Assembly (NCBI GenBank): GCA_022113835.1 | Contig: JAILWY010000026.1 | Span: 12,985,001 to 13,049,000, forward strand | Direction of reading: 5' to 3' | DNA: 64,000 nt | Source: Atopsyche davidsoni | Taxonomy: Eukaryota; Arthropoda; Insecta; Trichoptera; Hydrobiosidae | In this document: positions 60,618 to 64,000 of the stretch, in pieces | Position numbering within the stretch: position 1 is the first letter of the stretch | Layout of the letters: every line of letters begins with the position of its first letter | Notes under the pieces: generated by a model | What the model saw: only the letters and a program-made list of their open reading frames with translations | What the model was told of the DNA's origin: nothing | Database searches by the model: none | Position numbers and translations under genes: made by a program

Positions 60618-60782
60618 ATGGAGCTCCGAGAGGTCAGTGGGTCGGAGCAGAGCAGCCCCAGCAGTAGCGGCACGAGCGACCCCGTTTCGGAAGAGGCGTC
60701 CGATTCCGAAATCGCGACGTCTCCAGGAAGCGGCCCTCGCCTGCGTCACCGAAACCGGCCACCGCGAAGTGCAGACGGTTGA
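60618..60782 (+). CDS. Candidate 54-codon ORF or first coding exon, Ser/Glu-rich, unrecognised
   Basis: An ATG at 60618 opens 54 codons ending TGA at 60780. The product begins MELREVSGSEQSSPSSS, turns acidic (SEEASDSE) and ends Arg/Pro-rich (RLRHRNRPPRSADG). Upstream, an ATAAATATAG box at about 60558-60567 could place a start near 60590, giving a 5' UTR of about 30 bases. A GAG|GTCAGT inside the ORF near 60633 could instead be a donor. The composition is protein-like and GC-richer than the flanks. No family is recognised, and the divergent IP3K promoter lies 600 bases away. Ser/acidic ORFs arise easily in GC-rich DNA, so confidence is low. Confidence 0.28.
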   Translation: MELREVSGSEQSSPSSSGTSDPVSEEASDSEIATSPGSGPRLRHRNRPPRSADG

Positions 60783-63049
60783 TACTTATCGCCTGACGTG
60801 CGCGAGGGATTCGTGATCCGTGCCACCTTGGCAGGTGTGCGCTCGACAATTCCGACGCCATCGGCCCGCGAGGACCCGCGCGCGTCATGCCTCTCGAGGA
60901 TGGTTTTGAATAACACGATTGTTTCCTTTACTCGGCTGTGGCTTCGTATGTTTATATATAAATACGAGAGCTCAATGCGCAAGTTTAGTAACTAAATATT
61001 CCTCGAGCGATGCACCCGAAACTCTCGCATGTCGCATCTTCCTATTGAATTTAATTTTTCTAAAATTTATACTAAAAATAAACCGTTTTGAATAGTCCAC
61101 CTTCGCATTTCGTGTCACAAACTATTTCATTTAAGCTTGCACAGGTGTTAATATGTATGCTCATCCGTCAATGCTGGCGGTCGATACACATATACTTATA
61201 AAAAATAAACTAAATTATTTATGTTTCATACAAGTAGATAATTTAAAAACCATGGAGATAAACGTATGGTATAAACACGATTAAATTAAATAGCATAGCT
61301 TCATTTTAGGGGTGTAATAAAATTGTATACTAAGAGTGGTAGAAAAAATTATTTCGTGGTCATACCAAAGTATTGAAATAATAGGTGTGTTTCTCAATAC
61401 TTGAGAGCCGCCGAGTTGCACCGCAGAGCAAGTTTGTTATAGTAATGAGTGAATGCAGTCAGTCAAAATATTCCACTCGTCAAATGCGATAACGACCAAC
61501 GGAAATGTCCAAACGGCCCGAGGACCAACGAGTCGGGAGATAGCAAAGTTTGCACATCACAACTAACTACCCCAACAGGTTAAATAACTTTTCATTCACT
61601 GGCCGGTCGTAAGCATGTTATGTTTTACAAAAAAAAAATTAAACTGTATTTTCTGTAGTAATGCTTTGTCTATATTAATTGTTTGATTGGGCAGAGTTTT
61701 TTACGCGCATGAATCTGACCGATCAGATTGGAGTAAGCCGAGCATCGTTTTGATGGCAGTAAGTGGATTATTCACAGGTGAAATGTGTAGGCGAGCATAT
61801 TGAATCGTATTCATTGAAGAAAGCAGGTTTTCTGGTATTTCAAAGGAGAGGTATCAGTGTGCTGTATTTTTTGCTATCTGCTTTGGTTTGTGCAAATGTG
61901 TTTGAAAAATCATTTTTATATAACGAAAAGCAGTAAAGCAATAAAAAAAAATATCGTCGATTACAGAAAAGCTATTCAGCGGCACATTGTATTCCTCAGT
62001 ACACTGCAGTAATAATATGCGTATTATGATTATATTGAATAATGTAAATATTTTATATGTTCAATCTGCAATGAAAAAATACTGCATATCTTAACATGCG
62101 CCATAAATATAAAATGCGTTTTCAAAATAATTTTTTAATATCAGTTTCAAACATATGTTAGGAGTGAGTACGCGCAGCGAATTCAACGGAACGACTTTCT
62201 GCATACCAGGAATGAGGGATGATGGTACTCCATACAGTAACAACCTCCTCGTGCTCTACTGTCGTCGTTCATATCGTACAACCCCAGGGATTGAAAATTC
62301 AAGCTAATAAATTAACAAAGCTGTGAAAAGCTTCGACGGCCATGTAGCAAACCGAAGGACAAGACGGTGAGGATAATTGGTTTATTCCCATGGGACCCAC
62401 CCTCGCCAAGACCTATTATGGAACAGAAATGATCCGTAACATTTATTACTGAGTGAGGTGTCTGCGGTCGCTATGAGAGATTAAAAAAATCAAAATAAAT
62501 TTTACTATTGAGAATAACTCAGCAAGAACAGTGAGTTGAGATATATTTTTATCTATAACAAATAAATTATACGAATATATGACCCTTTCTTATATCGCTC
62601 CAAGATAAGCATGGATTGGGTAAACAACAAATTTAACAAATCATTTTTTATCACGTTAAGTTAAATATCGCAGGCATAGGCGTATTTCCTGCTCGTAGGC
62701 ATATCACCGAGCCGACATTTCTGAAATACATAATGTATATTACAATATGAATGATTGATGTCACAAATGGTGAATTTTGAATTCATGACGCGCGCCTTGC
62801 GGTTAGTTTTCTCAAGACCAAACTTGACGTTTTAAAAAAGTCGTTTCCTGATTGTGAGCCGTTGAACCACAATGTAGTACTCAGATACAATCACGCTGCG
62901 TACTTGCACTGTTTGTGTTTGTAATTTTGTAAGAAAAAAAAAATTACCGACTAACAATAGTAACGAACACCGACGAGCGTGGGCTGGCCCCAGGTGTTCG
63001 TGATCGATGGTAGACATTTACCTGTCTATATTTTAAATAAAATACTTTT

Positions 63050-63130
63050 GTGATTTTTCGCCAACTATTTGCGTTAGCATTACCAACGTTTGATGATGCC
63101 AACGGTTGGCGAAACCGCTCATTGAATATA
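63050..63130. repeat. Imperfect inverted repeat sharing a motif with the 21003 element
   Basis: TTCGCCAAC at 63057 is mirrored by GTTGGCGAA at 63104. The right arm continues ACCGCTCATTGAATAT. GGTTGGCGAAACCG also occurs near 21438-21452 inside the MITE-like element, so this may be a remnant of the same or a related family. Confidence 0.4.
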
Positions 63131-63385
63131 TTTACTTATCGACCAAAGAAACAATATGTTTTTCGTTCAACGTCTGAATTTTAATTGTACGTGTAGTAAA
63201 CATTATCCAACAAGAATGGATATTTTATTTATAATTATTTAGTCCAAGTATAACCTACATTGGTTTTAATGAGATTTGAGTCTGTCAAAACATGTAGTAA
63301 AAGTTTTCCAGGAAAGTTTTATAGGTACAAATTTAGGATAGTAGGACGTTTTAGACTTTTCATTCTAATATAAAACTGCGAAGGA

Positions 63386-63468
63386 CCCGGGGACCCATGA
63401 ACACTGGTTCAGCATGTGAAGTGGTTGCCAACCTTCTCTGAGGAAAGGCACGTGATGAAGAAGAATAT
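63386..63468 (-). repeat. Dispersed repeat family R1, copy 5
   Basis: GGGGACCCATGAACACTGG, TTCAGCATGTGAAGTGG, TTGCCAACCTTCTCTGAGG and AAAGGCACGTGATGAAGAAG occur in order. With copy 3 this defines the family's full length at about 100-130 bases. It carries no ORF. Confidence 0.72.
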
Positions 63469-63739
63469 ATTAAATTTAATTTTAAGTATATAGTATATAA
63501 AAACACATTTACTCTTTGTAATATTTTGTTATTAAACTATGAATACTTGTGAATGAAAATATGTCATCATAAATAAAATCGTGATATCGTCTCATTTATA
63601 AATAAATTAATGTTCATGAAGCTAAATTTAGACTACGAATTAAGCCCAGTTTAATTGAAGCAGTCACTTTCAAGCAAACGAGGTTATGTTTTGGATGAAG
63701 AGTTTTCTAGGAATATATTTTTTTCTTACATTATTCTTT

Positions 63740-64000
63740 TTAAAACGGCGCAGATCCAGTATCTTCTGATATTGGTCCAGAGCTCGGAGATAGAAGCGAG
63801 CCGTGAGCTTTTCCACGCGGGCCGGGAGAGTCATCCTCTGCGAGGCCGGCGCCGGTCTGTTCTCGCAAACTCCGGTACTCATCATCGACTGAGATAGCAG
63901 AAGCATCGATCTTTCGGCGTTTAACTTCTAGCACTCCGCGAAGCTGTGGCACATCACGAGAATCACTTGACACTTCACAGTTTAAAAGAAAACATCGCTT
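63740..64000 (-). CDS. C-terminal exon of an unrecognised - strand gene (partial, runs off the window)
   Basis: On the - strand a frame is open from the window edge to TAA at 63740-63742. It reads VSSDSRDVPQLRGVLEVKRR, then KIDASAISVDDEYRSLREQT, and ends ISEDTGSAPF. The region is clearly GC-richer than the AT-rich DNA on its left, and the Arg/Lys patch followed by Ser/Pro/acidic sequence looks like a protein tail. An acceptor-like TTTTCTTTTAAACTGTGAAG precedes base 63972, so the exon may begin there or extend beyond 64000. No domain is visible and I cannot name it. Two other long frames overlap it and are taken as shadows. Confidence 0.42.
   Translation of the reverse strand, partial: KRCFLLNCEVSSDSRDVPQLRGVLEVKRRKIDASAISVDDEYRSLREQTGAGLAEDDSPGPRGKAHGSLLSPSSGPISEDTGSAPF

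Larger units (their letters stand above)
60061..63739. other. Mostly non-coding region to the right of IP3K
   Basis: Bases 60061-60180 are GC-rich promoter flank. Bases 60540-60950 form a moderately GC-rich zone with a short ORF, listed separately. From 60960 to 63370 I see only AT-rich sequence with scattered CpG patches and one GCCAAC / GTTGGC stem near 63060-63115. An R1 repeat copy lies at 63386. Confidence 0.5.

Noticed and set aside
60634..60982. Two - strand ORFs of about 80 codons
   Set aside because: They are Arg/Ser-rich shadows in a GC-rich patch with no domain or splice support.

Overview
The window looks like nuclear DNA from an insect, most likely a moth or butterfly. The background is AT-rich, coding exons are interrupted by GT-AG introns of tens of bases to about 18 kb, and short GC-rich exons stand out. 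The encoded families are typical animal proteins. There is no sign of operons, CRISPR, rRNA or tRNA genes. Most lines below are exon-by-exon reconstructions in which reading phase closes across every intron.

Layout. (1) Bases 1-35348, + strand: the 3' part of a very long gene for a doublecortin / HELP / WD40 microtubule-associated protein (insect DCX-EMAP, EML family). It has a GC-rich DCX exon at the left edge, an alternative first coding exon at 16194, and about 16 shared exons ending at 35348. Its introns hold a (TA)n tract, GC-rich blocks, dispersed repeats, a folded-back MITE-like element, a minisatellite that copies an exon-intron junction, a 36-bp perfect palindrome, a GC-rich island with CRE and E-box palindromes, and a possible nested gene for a small secreted cysteine-rich protein. 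(2) 35349-39079: AT-rich spacer. (3) 39080-41236, +: ALKBH4, a four-exon Fe(II)/2-oxoglutarate dioxygenase. (4) 41840-44647 and 47435-52643, -: two tetraspanins with the same intron phases and identical lengths for exons 2 and 3. Between them is a two-exon + strand candidate of unknown identity. (5) 53657-56386, -: a CW + PWWP histone-reader protein resembling ZCWPW1. (6) 58105-59911, -: an inositol 1,4,5-trisphosphate 3-kinase, preceded by a recognisable CRE/TATA/initiator promoter. (7) 60000-64000: mostly non-coding, with a 54-codon Ser/Glu-rich ORF (60618) and, at the right edge, the C-terminal part of an unrecognised - strand gene.

The genes do not form a pathway. They span microtubule binding, demethylation, membrane microdomains, chromatin reading and inositol phosphate signalling. 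Functional links between neighbours are not implied. The observations most worth following are the exon-derived minisatellite carrying repeated 5' splice sites, the alternative promoters of the DCX-EMAP gene, the ZCWPW1-like reader, the nested secreted ORF and the unexplained + strand exon pair at 45310-45537.
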